Below are positions 18,254 through 28,080 of a DNA stretch of 34,117 bases, piece by piece. The notes under the pieces were generated by a model that was not told where the DNA came from, searched no databases, and was given only the letters and a program-made list of their open reading frames with translations. Source of the DNA: Candidatus Borrarchaeota archaeon (lineage in GTDB: Archaea; Asgardarchaeota; Sifarchaeia; Borrarchaeales; Borrarchaeaceae); assembly GCA_016840315.1 (NCBI GenBank), contig JAEOSO010000006.1, positions 1 through 34,117 on the forward strand, read 5' to 3'. A program made the translations under genes and the position numbers. Within the stretch, counting starts at the first letter, position 1. The number at the start of each line of letters is the position of its first letter.

Positions 18254-19471
18254 ATGGCAGAAACACCAGAACCATTTAAAAGACTACTCGCACTTCTCAG
18301 TGAAGTTGAAGAGATCGAATTAGAAAATTTTAAGCTTGAGGCAGAAGAATTAACTCTATCACTTACTCGCGCAATGATGCCAGCGATAATGCCTGCTATG
18401 CCGGCACCAGAAATGGCAAAACCTGGATTACCGACATTGCCAGCATTTCAGGAAGTGGAATTCAAATCTCCAGCCATAGAATACCCTGGAGAAATCGTTG
18501 AGGTACAACTTGGCGCAACAAAGTCTGAGGGTGGAACACGGGAATACGTAGTGAAACTTGGCGGTCAAAAAATCATGCCATTCTATCGCTTTCTTGGCCC
18601 AACGCCGAATCCTCCAGTAGTTTCGCTTGACGTCTTCGACATGCCTCTTAAACTTGCAAAAGCTGTTCGCTCCAACATAGAGGATGTCATGGAAGATCCA
18701 GCAGAATGGGCGAAAAGATGCATTAATAAATTCGGAGCAGATATGGTTACGATTCATTTGATCTCAACCGATCCCTATATCAAAGACACACCCGTCAAAG
18801 AGGCTGCAAAAGTTGTTGAAGATGTTCTACAAGCAGTGAAATGCCCGATAATTATTGGAGGTTCTGGAAACAAAGATAAGGATCCAGAAGTATTAACTAA
18901 GGCGGCAGAAGTTGCTGAAGGCGAGCAGGTATTGATTAATAGCGCAGATTTGCATACCTACAAGCCAGTTGTTGAAGCCGCGAAGAAGTATGGCCATATC
19001 GTACTCAGTTGGACACAACTGGACATAAACAATCAAAAAAAGCTTAATACTTTGATCATGGATGAAGGCTTCCCTAGAGAAAGAATGATTATTGATCCGA
19101 CCACGGCTTCACTAGGATACGGTTTAGAGTATACCTATTCAATTATGGAAAGAATACGCCTTGCAGCACTCAAGGGAGATGAAATACTTCAGATGCCTAT
19201 GAGTTCTGGTACTACCAACGCTTGGGGAGCTCGAGAAGCGTTTCTTAGTAATAAGAAATGTAATGAATTAGGTCTCCCATGGGGCGATGTGGCCTTAAGA
19301 GGTCCTATGTGGGAGACTCTGTCTGCTATGTCCGTGATGTTAGCTGGGGCAGATCTTCTGATGATGATGCATCCAGGCGCAGTTGCTGGCTTTAAAGCAC
19401 TTGTGAAGGCATTTACAGACGATACATCCAGAGATATGCCACCAATTGGAAACTGGGTGACAATGAAGTGA
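18254..19471 (+). CDS. cdhD: Corrinoid iron-sulfur protein small subunit (CODH/ACS delta)
   Basis: 405 aa; GGTREYVVKLGGQKIMPFYRFLGPTPNPPVVSLDVFDMP...IIGGSGNKDKDPEVLTKAAEVAEGEQVLINSADLHTYKP. Confidence 0.92.
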   Translation: MAETPEPFKRLLALLSEVEEIELENFKLEAEELTLSLTRAMMPAIMPAMPAPEMAKPGLPTLPAFQEVEFKSPAIEYPGEIVEVQLGATKSEGGTREYVVKLGGQKIMPFYRFLGPTPNPPVVSLDVFDMPLKLAKAVRSNIEDVMEDPAEWAKRCINKFGADMVTIHLISTDPYIKDTPVKEAAKVVEDVLQAVKCPIIIGGSGNKDKDPEVLTKAAEVAEGEQVLINSADLHTYKPVVEAAKKYGHIVLSWTQLDINNQKKLNTLIMDEGFPRERMIIDPTTASLGYGLEYTYSIMERIRLAALKGDEILQMPMSSGTTNAWGAREAFLSNKKCNELGLPWGDVALRGPMWETLSAMSVMLAGADLLMMMHPGAVAGFKALVKAFTDDTSRDMPPIGNWVTMK

Positions 19472-19479
19472 GGGGTCAA

Positions 19480-19744
19480 TTACCCCACCCTAAAGGGACG
19501 GGGCTTGTTTCGTGAGGAGCAAGAGTAATTAGTTGATTAGCCTAAGAGAGGTCAGGTATATGACGATATCTACGTTATCAGCAGAGTTAAAGAACACACC
19601 AAGGGATGCTTCTCTAGTCCCTTGCTCTGTAAATGGTGGTTTAAACAGAGAGGAAACTCTCAGTGATCATCATAGAGTACTGACTGATAACTTTGGCGAA
19701 GAGAACCTACCTACTTTAAAGCGATTTAAAGGAGGCGATAGGAC
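19480..19744 (+). ncRNA. IscB omega-RNA / HEARO RNA
   Basis: Located directly 5' of iscB; CCCC-a-CCC-TAAA-GGG-ac-GGGG hairpin; CAAGGGA(19600-19606)/TCCCTTG(19618-19624); GAGAG-GAAA-CTCTC(19648-19661); SD aaaggaggcgat before iscB. Confidence 0.75.
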
Positions 19745-20950
19745 TTGAGAGTACCTATCTATGTGTTAAACATGAGAGAGCAACCTCTCATGCCTACCAC
19801 GCAACGCACAGGAAAGAAGTTATTACACGAAGGAAAGGCAAAAGTTGTTCAGAGATGTCCTTTTACCATTCAGTTGAACTATGCCACTGGAGAAACTAAG
19901 CAACCGATTAAACTCGGAGTGGATATAGGATATACGAACATTGGATTTAGTGCCAAGACTGATAAGTTAGAGGTCATCAGCGGGACGCTGGCCTTACGCA
20001 AGGACGTCTCTAAAAAGATAGAAGAAAGATGGATGTATCGTAGAACTCGTAGAGGCAGATTAGGGTATCGACCTCCTAGATTTAATAACCGAACTTGCCC
20101 TGAAGGATGGTTAGCCCCTAGTACTCAGCACAGGTTAGATTCTCATATTCGATTAGTCAACAATAAACTTAAAACGCTACTACCGATAACCTACAAAAAG
20201 GTAGAAGTAGCCAATTTCGACGCTCAAAAAATACAGAACCCAGAAATTAAAGGAGTAGAATATCAGCGAGGCACACTTCAGGGCTACGAAGTGAGAGAGT
20301 ATCTGTTAGACAAGTGGGGACGTAAATGTGCCTATTGTGGTAAAACAAACGTCCCTTTAGAAGTAGAGCATATTATACCTAAAAGTAGAGGTGGAACGAA
20401 CAGAGTGTCTAATTTGACATTAGCATGTAAAAAATGTAATTTAAAGAAAGGAGAAAAGACAGCAGAAGAGTTTGGTTATCCTACCATCCAGCAACAGGCA
20501 AAGAAATCACTTAGAGCACCTACCTGTATAAATAGCATTCGTTGGAGGATAGTGGAGCAATTAGCAGCAGAGCATACTTACGGATACGTCACCAAATACG
20601 AGCGTAACAAATTAGGGTTGGAAAAGTCGCATATCAACGATGCGTTTGTCATTGCTGGAGGAACGAATCAAGAACGATGCCGAGCGTATGAAGTTATTCA
20701 AGTGAGGCGTAATAATCGTTCTTTGCAGAAGAATAGAAAAGGGTTTAAGCCGTCTGTTAGGAGACAGCGATACGAATTACAACCTTATGACCTTGTAAAA
20801 TATAACAATAGAACGTATAGAGTAAAGGGAGTTCATTGTCTTGGAAAACGGGTTATTTTAAAAAATGTTAATGGAAAAGACAAAAGTGTAGCTATCAAAA
20901 AAGTGGAGTTGATTAAATATGGAAAAGGGTTATTATTCAACTTATGTTAG
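19745..20950 (+). CDS. iscB: IscB RNA-guided nuclease (RuvC + HNH)
   Basis: PLMP motif (EQPLMPTTQRTGKKLL), RuvC-I LGVDIGYTNIGFSA, bridge-like RRTRRGRLGYRPPRFNNR, HNH CAYCGKTNVPLEVEHIIPKSRGGTNRVSNLTLACKKCNLKKG, RuvC-III SHINDAFVIAGG. TTG start. Confidence 0.92.
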   Translation: MRVPIYVLNMREQPLMPTTQRTGKKLLHEGKAKVVQRCPFTIQLNYATGETKQPIKLGVDIGYTNIGFSAKTDKLEVISGTLALRKDVSKKIEERWMYRRTRRGRLGYRPPRFNNRTCPEGWLAPSTQHRLDSHIRLVNNKLKTLLPITYKKVEVANFDAQKIQNPEIKGVEYQRGTLQGYEVREYLLDKWGRKCAYCGKTNVPLEVEHIIPKSRGGTNRVSNLTLACKKCNLKKGEKTAEEFGYPTIQQQAKKSLRAPTCINSIRWRIVEQLAAEHTYGYVTKYERNKLGLEKSHINDAFVIAGGTNQERCRAYEVIQVRRNNRSLQKNRKGFKPSVRRQRYELQPYDLVKYNNRTYRVKGVHCLGKRVILKNVNGKDKSVAIKKVELIKYGKGLLFNLC

Positions 20951-21007
20951 CTTCTACGCCTCTTTCCTCTCCACCTTAAAAGGAAGGAGTCTCCAGAGGC
21001 GATTTCA

Positions 21008-22420
21008 ATGAGCAAAAGATTGAAACCTTTAGATATTTTCAAATATCTACCGAAAACAAACTGCAAGATTTGTGGCGAAGAAACATGCATGGCGTTCGCC
21101 ATGAAACTAATTGAACGAGAAACCGAACTAGCTTTGTGCACTCCTCTTTTCGATGAATCGAAATACCAAGAAAACAAAGATACTTTAATTGTGATGTTGC
21201 GACCACCAGTTCAACCAGTTAAAATTGGTACTGGTGAAAAATCGGTTATTGTTGGTGGTGAGGAAGTAGTATATAGACACGAGTTAACCTTTTACAACGA
21301 AACAAGGATTTTTATTGATGTACACGATGAAATGGACTCAAAGGAACTGACTGAACGTGTAAATTTTGTAGACGAATATACTGTATTCAGAATTGGTGTG
21401 CACCTTAAACTCAATGGAATTGCAGTGCGATCTGTTTCAAATGATCCTGCTAAATTTGCAAAAACTGTTGAAGAAATCCTCAAACTAGCAGATTTGCCTC
21501 TTGTCCTGTGTACGTTTGATCCTAAAATAATGAAAGCGGGTCTAGATGCCGCAAAGGGTAAGCGGCCTCTCATCTATGCAGCAACAGTTACAAATTGGGA
21601 AGATATTGCGAAACTAGCGATGGAGTATAATTGTCCTGTTGCAGTCTTTTCGACCGATCTAACAACATTGAATTCCATAGCAATTACACTTCAAAAAGCA
21701 GGAATTGACGAACTCGTACTCGATCCTGGCACTTACTTCGGTGAAAATATTGGGGCTACATTAAATAATTACACCCTGCTCAGAGTAGCTGCAATTGAAG
21801 CAGGTGCAGAAAGCGTTGGATTTCCATTAATGGGAGTCCCAGCTACAGTTTACTTAGAAGGTGATAAAGGTACTGAATCTGCATGGAATGAAACAATTGT
21901 TGGATCAATGTTGATTGATCGATTCGCAAGCATGTTGATTGTTCACAATGTGGAGCTTTGGTCACTGTTAGCGTTATTAACCTTGCGACAGACGATTTAC
22001 ACTGATCCGCGAATTCATCCCGCCGTGGACGCTGGTCTAATCAAAATTGGAAATCCAGGCGTGGACTCACCAGTGTTCCTTACAACAAACTTTGCCTTGA
22101 CATTCTACACTGTAAAAACAGATCTTGAGCAGGCAGCTATAGATAGTTGGTTATTAACCGTGGATACTGAAGGTATTGGTGTAGAAAGTGCAGTAGCTGG
22201 CGGACAACTCAATGCAGGCGCAGTAGCAGATTTGATTAAGGAGACGGGTCTTGAAGAGAAAGTGAAGCATAGAAAACTTATCATTCCCGGTATGGCCGCT
22301 CGTATCAGTGGAGAGACAGAAGATAGTACCGGGGGTTGGCAGATTTTGGTAGGACCGCGCGATTCATCTGCGATTCCCAAGTTTTTAAAACAGAACTGGG
22401 AAGCTGAGGCTACCGCCTAA
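21008..22420 (+). CDS. cdhE: Corrinoid iron-sulfur protein large subunit (CODH/ACS gamma)
   Basis: 470 aa; PLDIFKYLPKTNCKICGEETCMAFAMKLIERE, LADLPLVLCTFDPKIMKAGLD, FFLTTNFALTFYTVKTDLE-like region. Confidence 0.92.
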   Translation: MSKRLKPLDIFKYLPKTNCKICGEETCMAFAMKLIERETELALCTPLFDESKYQENKDTLIVMLRPPVQPVKIGTGEKSVIVGGEEVVYRHELTFYNETRIFIDVHDEMDSKELTERVNFVDEYTVFRIGVHLKLNGIAVRSVSNDPAKFAKTVEEILKLADLPLVLCTFDPKIMKAGLDAAKGKRPLIYAATVTNWEDIAKLAMEYNCPVAVFSTDLTTLNSIAITLQKAGIDELVLDPGTYFGENIGATLNNYTLLRVAAIEAGAESVGFPLMGVPATVYLEGDKGTESAWNETIVGSMLIDRFASMLIVHNVELWSLLALLTLRQTIYTDPRIHPAVDAGLIKIGNPGVDSPVFLTTNFALTFYTVKTDLEQAAIDSWLLTVDTEGIGVESAVAGGQLNAGAVADLIKETGLEEKVKHRKLIIPGMAARISGETEDSTGGWQILVGPRDSSAIPKFLKQNWEAEATA

Positions 22421-22465
22421 ATTTCTTTTTTACTTTTTCCTTTCTCTTTTCTCTCTATATTTCTC
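22421..22465 (+). terminator. Poly-T rich putative archaeal terminator after cdhE
   Basis: aatttcttttttactttttcctttctcttttctctc directly after the stop codon. Confidence 0.4.
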
Positions 22466-22633
22466 AACATGATTTCCTGATAGAAAAGGTTTTTTAATAC
22501 TATTTTCAAGTAGGCTAGAGAACTCTTCGATCCTTATTTATAAAAAAGGGCACATCTTCGTTACTCATCGTCCAAATATCTTTTTAATCAATATCAAGAA
22601 CTACTTTAAAGCCAGAAAAACTCAAGAAGTTCG

Positions 22634-24151
22634 ATGCATATGGATTTTGTTAATATGCTAAGAATATATTTGGAGCGATTGGCAAGTACGATAGATAATC
22701 GAGTTTTTAGCGAAGATCCTACTTCCAGATCGCTATATAGACTCATACAACAGGCAATGGCGTTGATATCAAGACACATTGATAAGATAGGATATGTACT
22801 CATTCCTATTTTGGCGTTTGCGTTGCGTTTATACAATTATGCTATAATTCCTTCCCCTATTGCAACGACAGATGAATATGCATTTGCCTGGTGTGGGTGG
22901 AGTCTTATTCATGGACAAAAGCCTACTTCATGGTCACTGTTACCTGCATATACCAGATGGCAACCTGTAGAATGGCGTGGAATTTCTTTTAGAATCGTTT
23001 CGCCTTGGTTTGATCATCCACCGCTATTTTGTCTTGTAGTTGGTGTTGCTGCTACCATAGGTGGAGCGCCAACTATGTTTGATTGTGCTTTAGAATTCAT
23101 GAGGATTCCTTCAATTTTGTTTGGAACTCTATCTACAGTATTAGTCTATTCTCTTGGAAGTCGTCTATACAACAAAGGAATAGGTATGGTCTCAGCAGTA
23201 CTTTATGCAACGGTTCCAGTTATCGTAATTACAAACCGCCTTGCAGTAGCCGAGAATATGTTAACCGTTCTTTTGTTACTTGCCATCTATGCTACATTAC
23301 AATATATTGAGGACAACGAAACAAAATATTTAATTATAATACTTATTAGTGCACCGAGTGCTATTCTAGCAAAACTTCCAGGCGTATCAGTTACAATCAT
23401 TGTATCTATCATTCTGTTTGCTTATAATTATAGAAAAGAAAGTCTATATGTCATTTTAAGCGGGATTCTAGCAATTTTAGGTTATTTATTGTATGGATTG
23501 TTGTTAGATTGGAATCTATTTGTTGCAGTAAACACCATACAAAGCGAAAGATTTACTCTACATTATAAATTCTTTTTTGATATCCTAACACTGGGATCGT
23601 CTGTTACATATACTTGGATAGATGGATGGATAATTTGGAGCTGGTTTGCTTTACTATATGCAAGTACCAAAGACAAAAAACAAATATTGTCGATAGGTGC
23701 AGGGATGTACATAATAACAATCATTTTATCAGCAGGATTTTTCGCCTACTACTGGTATATCTTCCCATTATTCCCATTTTTTTGTTTAGCATGTGGTAAA
23801 TATATTAACGATTTAATAAAGCACCCCAATATCATTTTTTTTCTTCTCTTCTTCGTCACTGCATGGTTGTTTATTTTTTTAGGAATTTACAGCGAAATCT
23901 TTCATTTCATACGTATTCGAACAATTTATGTTTCGATAGCACGTTTAATTCTAAGTGGCCTTTTCGGAGTGTATGTTTTACACTTTGTTCTTCGTGGTAG
24001 GCGAACAAGGGCGGTTTGTTCTACGGTCACGGTGCTTCTATTTTCGGTGTTTATACTAGTAAACATCTTTGTGGTTATTTATGCGCACGAGGTTTTGCCT
24101 TTACTTGATGAACTGTCGAGAAAGATTTTTACGTATTATGAATTACGTTAA
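22634..24151 (+). CDS. Multi-pass membrane protein, GT-C/PMT (glycosyltransferase 39)-like
   Basis: Many hydrophobic segments; PIATTDEYAFAWCGWSLIHG acidic motif in the first loop. Confidence 0.6.
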   Translation: MHMDFVNMLRIYLERLASTIDNRVFSEDPTSRSLYRLIQQAMALISRHIDKIGYVLIPILAFALRLYNYAIIPSPIATTDEYAFAWCGWSLIHGQKPTSWSLLPAYTRWQPVEWRGISFRIVSPWFDHPPLFCLVVGVAATIGGAPTMFDCALEFMRIPSILFGTLSTVLVYSLGSRLYNKGIGMVSAVLYATVPVIVITNRLAVAENMLTVLLLLAIYATLQYIEDNETKYLIIILISAPSAILAKLPGVSVTIIVSIILFAYNYRKESLYVILSGILAILGYLLYGLLLDWNLFVAVNTIQSERFTLHYKFFFDILTLGSSVTYTWIDGWIIWSWFALLYASTKDKKQILSIGAGMYIITIILSAGFFAYYWYIFPLFPFFCLACGKYINDLIKHPNIIFFLLFFVTAWLFIFLGIYSEIFHFIRIRTIYVSIARLILSGLFGVYVLHFVLRGRRTRAVCSTVTVLLFSVFILVNIFVVIYAHEVLPLLDELSRKIFTYYELR

Positions 24152-24218
24152 ACAAATTCTATGAAAAGGAAGCCAGAAAAGAAAGCCGTAACAAAGAGAA
24201 CAGTCACTAAAAGTTAAA

Positions 24219-25853
24219 GTGATGCATTTGACGTTCTTTGAAGAATTAGTAGTTCAAATAGAGAAGACCTGGGCAAATGTGACTTCAAAAGATATTTCTA
24301 GATTGTTATTTCTTTTTACTTTGATCTTATGCATGATTTTGGGATTAGATAATGGAATGCTTTTCTCAAGCGATGCGTATGCATATTTTTATATGACCGA
24401 ACTTATTTCTGAGAAACAGCAACTCTTTTCCACAGATCCAATCCCGTTTTTTCTGGAACTAAACGGCTTATATTATTCCCCTTATCCTTTAGGCTATTCG
24501 CTATTAGGTGTTCCCTTTTACTTAGCTTTCGAGTTTTCATCTGGATCGCCGATATTGGGACTCCGATTCACAAATATGATAATTTTTTCGTTCAGCGTTT
24601 ATTTTACCAACGAATTCGCTAACGATTTGAAAAATAAAGCACTTGGACTTCTCTCATCACTCGTCTTTATTTTTGGTACATTTGCTATTGAACATGTACT
24701 CCATATCTGGTCTCATATTCCATCGATGTTTTTCGTTCTGCTAGCAATTAGGTATCTGATTCTTTATGAGAGGCAAGGTAATGAAAAATATCTCTACATA
24801 TCGTCGCTTTCGAGTGGCGCTGCGTTTTGGATTCGCTATTTCAATATTATTTTAGCGATTTTAATCCTACTTTATCTCATAATAAAATATAGTAGACAGA
24901 TTGGAGTTTATCTTAGCTTTACTGGCATTTTTTTAAGTATAATATCGCCTACTTTACTTTATCACCAAATCAGTTTTGGAAACGCATTTATAACTCCCTA
25001 TGCTTATCACGCCTTACCTTATGATATTCGATTTCTTCGATATACCATATGGTATATGCTTATCGAATATCATCCCTACCCTAAGGCATTCACACCTGCC
25101 GCTTATTTTCATTCATCGCTTTTGGAGTCTTCACCAATTTTGATATTATCTCTATACGGTTTTTATCTTCTTTATAGGCAAAACAAAGAATTTGTTCTAA
25201 TAGTAGGTGCGCATTTTTGGATAATTGTATTGATTTACGGAATATTTGAAGCCTGGGACGGCGGATGGTGTCTCAGTATGCGACATTTGACAGATACATT
25301 ACCCTTCTTGTCAATAGCAACGGGTAGATATATTCAGCACCAAATGAGAAAATTACAAAATTACAAACTTATTGCGATCTCGATGATTATGGGCGTCTTC
25401 CTGATCACGTTCCTGTTTTGGATCTTAATGGCGACAAAATTCTATCAAACAATCGTTATAACCAAGAGGGTTGCAGTTAATCAGATAAGCCGATTTATCG
25501 GCTTATCTATAGCGAGTTTTATGAGCGTGCTTCTTTTTGTTCACATAAAGAAAAAAGAAAGAATCGAGCAAATTCTAATAATATCTTTGTTAGCCCTTGT
25601 TTTGCTAGCGGTTGCGTGGGCATTTTTTTTGAATGTAGGATTAAACACTGTCATGTGGACGAGTGGAGGTAATCGAGTGCTCCCAACTGTTGACTGGATA
25701 GTCGCACTCTTGAAGTTGCCAGGCTATGATGACAGCTATACACATCCCGTAACTCACTATCCGCTATACCTTAGCCTCTTTTTAACCACTCTAGCGTTTT
25801 TCGTACTTAATATAATCTATCTTACTCGAATTAAGCCATTGATAAAACAATAA
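24219..25853 (+). CDS. Multi-pass membrane protein, GT-C-like
   Basis: 544 aa; LFSSDAYAYFYMTELISE...YYSPYPLGYSLLGVPFYLAFE plus multiple TM segments. Confidence 0.55.
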   Translation: MMHLTFFEELVVQIEKTWANVTSKDISRLLFLFTLILCMILGLDNGMLFSSDAYAYFYMTELISEKQQLFSTDPIPFFLELNGLYYSPYPLGYSLLGVPFYLAFEFSSGSPILGLRFTNMIIFSFSVYFTNEFANDLKNKALGLLSSLVFIFGTFAIEHVLHIWSHIPSMFFVLLAIRYLILYERQGNEKYLYISSLSSGAAFWIRYFNIILAILILLYLIIKYSRQIGVYLSFTGIFLSIISPTLLYHQISFGNAFITPYAYHALPYDIRFLRYTIWYMLIEYHPYPKAFTPAAYFHSSLLESSPILILSLYGFYLLYRQNKEFVLIVGAHFWIIVLIYGIFEAWDGGWCLSMRHLTDTLPFLSIATGRYIQHQMRKLQNYKLIAISMIMGVFLITFLFWILMATKFYQTIVITKRVAVNQISRFIGLSIASFMSVLLFVHIKKKERIEQILIISLLALVLLAVAWAFFLNVGLNTVMWTSGGNRVLPTVDWIVALLKLPGYDDSYTHPVTHYPLYLSLFLTTLAFFVLNIIYLTRIKPLIKQ

Positions 25854-25899
25854 CTAATATATTATTGTAAAAAACAGTAATTAGCTTTAGATATGCATA

Positions 25900-27795
25900 T
25901 TGACGATGTATTCCTACAAGGCATGGATTTGCGGAAGCTGTGAACAAATGATAAATTTGTTACTTCTTAGAGATTTTGGATATATCTCCCTTTTCCTTGC
26001 CTTTGCTCTTTCAGGAATCTTGATTTACTCGATCGTATTCCCAAAAGTGCAGTTATTTGAAAAACTCATCTTAGGTACTGCGCTTAGTTTTGTACTTATG
26101 ATCTATATCGGATTTATAGTCTCTTATGTTGCTAGTTTTGAAAAAATACCTGTAATCATCTCCAATGTTGCTTTAATTGTAGTTCTTGTGATATTATTCA
26201 TTTTTTTTGACGTTCGCAATTCTTACAACAATTTAATTAAGAGGGGGTTATTCAGTCTTATAAAAAAAGTTGTGGAAAATAAATGGGTGTTTTTAATCGT
26301 TTTTTTGAGTGTTATTTTTCGAATTGGGCCAATGCTTTTTTCAGAATTGCCCCTAGGGGATGACACAACGTTTCATGTATTGGTCGCAAAATTAATAATA
26401 GATTCGAAAGAAATCCCTATTACTTTAGAACCTTATGAGCCAATATCAATTAATTATCCCTTAGGTGCCCATATTATACTCGCAAGCTTTAGTATAGTGA
26501 GCGAAAAAGCAGTATACATTGTATTCAAGTTCTTGATACTTCTTTTTGGCGTACTTTCTGTTTGCGCAGTATATGTTTTAGGAAAGCAGGTTTTTAAAAA
26601 GAAAATAATTGCACTGTACGCCATGTTTTCTTATAGTATGTTACCTTTTCTTGGAGGCTTAGGCTATTATGAATGGGGTGGTCTCCCAAATGAAATCTCG
26701 ATGTTTTTTCTTTTAGTAATTGTAGTTGTTTTTCTTAGAGAGACAAATGAGTTAAAAAAGGCAGTTTTATGCGGTATATTAACGAGTGGGGTTATCTTAG
26801 TCCATCATTTATCTGCTTTTGTCCTCTTTGTTGTTTTTATAACCTTTGGAGTCATCACTTCATTTGCTCAAAGATCAATTTCACCTGATCTTAGAAGTTT
26901 TGGAAAATTCTTAGGCATTGCGATCCTCATCTCATTTTTTTATCTATTTACTACATTAACTAGGTTCTCAGAGTTCAGTCAGACTACCGTTTTTAATTTT
27001 TGGGAAGATTTCAACTTCATGGTCAGGTGGACATTCTCAATAGGTGTGTTTTTCACATTTTTTTCACTAATTGGGGTTGGAAAAGTAATTATCAACATTT
27101 CAGAGAAACACACTCGGGAGGAAAAATTTACCTTGACGTGGATAGCGTCGTTACTCCTTGCTTTTGCTATGACTGATAGAGTTTTTCGTTTCGTGAAATT
27201 CTTTCAAACTGGAAGTTTGTATACAGTGGCATTTGTTCCATCGCGCTTCATGACAGATATGATCTATCCATTATCTGTTTTCTCGGGCATGGGCTTGTTT
27301 TTGACAGTAGGAAAGCTACGGAGTTTTGTTAAGCAGAATATGAAATCGTTAACTATACACAGACTTTTACTTTTACTCTTCTTTGTGGCCATAATAAGTG
27401 AGCCAATGTTTTTTCTTCAAAATGGAATCTCTCATGCCCGTTCTTCAGAGATAAATTTCGACGCAATATATTGGATAGATATTAATACTCCCCAAAATGC
27501 GCTGATCGTTAATGAGGGGCGAGAAGGAATATGGATACCCTATCTAACTGGACGAGAGGTAACAAAAACATTTCTACCAAACTCGGAAAACATATTTGAT
27601 AAGTACATCGTAGCAAAAAAGGAATTACACAATCTACTGATTTACGATTCTGAGAATGATAATATCCCTCAGATCGTCGAGAACTGGGACCGCCCGCTTT
27701 TTATTTATTCTCCGAAAGGAATTCATTCTGAATATTTCGAAGAGGTATATCGGGGACAGCAAGCAATCGTCTATAGAATCATAACTGAGGTATGA
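25900..27795 (+). CDS. Multi-pass membrane protein, GT-C-like
   Basis: 631 aa; ELPLGDDTTFHVLVAKLIIDSKEIPITLEPYEPISINYPLGAHI; many TM segments; soluble C-terminus. Confidence 0.55.
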   Translation: MTMYSYKAWICGSCEQMINLLLLRDFGYISLFLAFALSGILIYSIVFPKVQLFEKLILGTALSFVLMIYIGFIVSYVASFEKIPVIISNVALIVVLVILFIFFDVRNSYNNLIKRGLFSLIKKVVENKWVFLIVFLSVIFRIGPMLFSELPLGDDTTFHVLVAKLIIDSKEIPITLEPYEPISINYPLGAHIILASFSIVSEKAVYIVFKFLILLFGVLSVCAVYVLGKQVFKKKIIALYAMFSYSMLPFLGGLGYYEWGGLPNEISMFFLLVIVVVFLRETNELKKAVLCGILTSGVILVHHLSAFVLFVVFITFGVITSFAQRSISPDLRSFGKFLGIAILISFFYLFTTLTRFSEFSQTTVFNFWEDFNFMVRWTFSIGVFFTFFSLIGVGKVIINISEKHTREEKFTLTWIASLLLAFAMTDRVFRFVKFFQTGSLYTVAFVPSRFMTDMIYPLSVFSGMGLFLTVGKLRSFVKQNMKSLTIHRLLLLLFFVAIISEPMFFLQNGISHARSSEINFDAIYWIDINTPQNALIVNEGREGIWIPYLTGREVTKTFLPNSENIFDKYIVAKKELHNLLIYDSENDNIPQIVENWDRPLFIYSPKGIHSEYFEEVYRGQQAIVYRIITEV

Positions 27796-27798
27796 ATT

Positions 27799-27915
27799 AT
27801 GCTGGATGACAGAGAATTCAAATACATCATCTATCTATTGTTTATAGTTATAGGCATCTGTATCGCTGGAGATTTAATATTTCTTGTGTTAAGAAGTCTT
27901 AAATACATTATTTAG
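27799..27915 (+). CDS. Small single-pass membrane protein (38 aa)
   Basis: MLDDREFKYIIYLLFIVIGICIAGDLIFLVLRSLKYII*, starting 3 nt after the stop of the upstream gene; below the ORF-track size limit. Confidence 0.45.
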   Translation: MLDDREFKYIIYLLFIVIGICIAGDLIFLVLRSLKYII

Positions 27916-28080
27916 CCAATAAAAATGCCAGATGGACGCACACGTTTAGAACACTGCTCTTAAAAGTAACCTAAATTAGTTAATCTTAGATTGATTTCTT
28001 CTTCATTTGTTTAATAAGTTAGTCATAAGAACCTTTTCGGTTGATACGAGATCTAATATTTTTTGCAGTTCTTGTTAAAG

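Larger units (their letters stand above)
19480..21008 (+). mobile_element. Complete IscB-encoding IS200/IS605-type element (no TnpA in window)
   Basis: LE hairpin at 19484, omega-RNA region, iscB, then right-end palindrome GCCTCT...AGAGGC and TTTCAA at the cdhE start. The right end matches the second copy at 33778-33845. Confidence 0.75.

Noticed and set aside
19533-19748. 71-aa ORF upstream of iscB
   Set aside because: Lies within the structured omega-RNA region with hairpins; no protein motif; overlaps the iscB start.
19745-20950. TnpB or Cas9
   Set aside because: Has an HNH inserted in RuvC and an N-terminal PLMP domain (unlike TnpB), and is far too small with no CRISPR array for Cas9.
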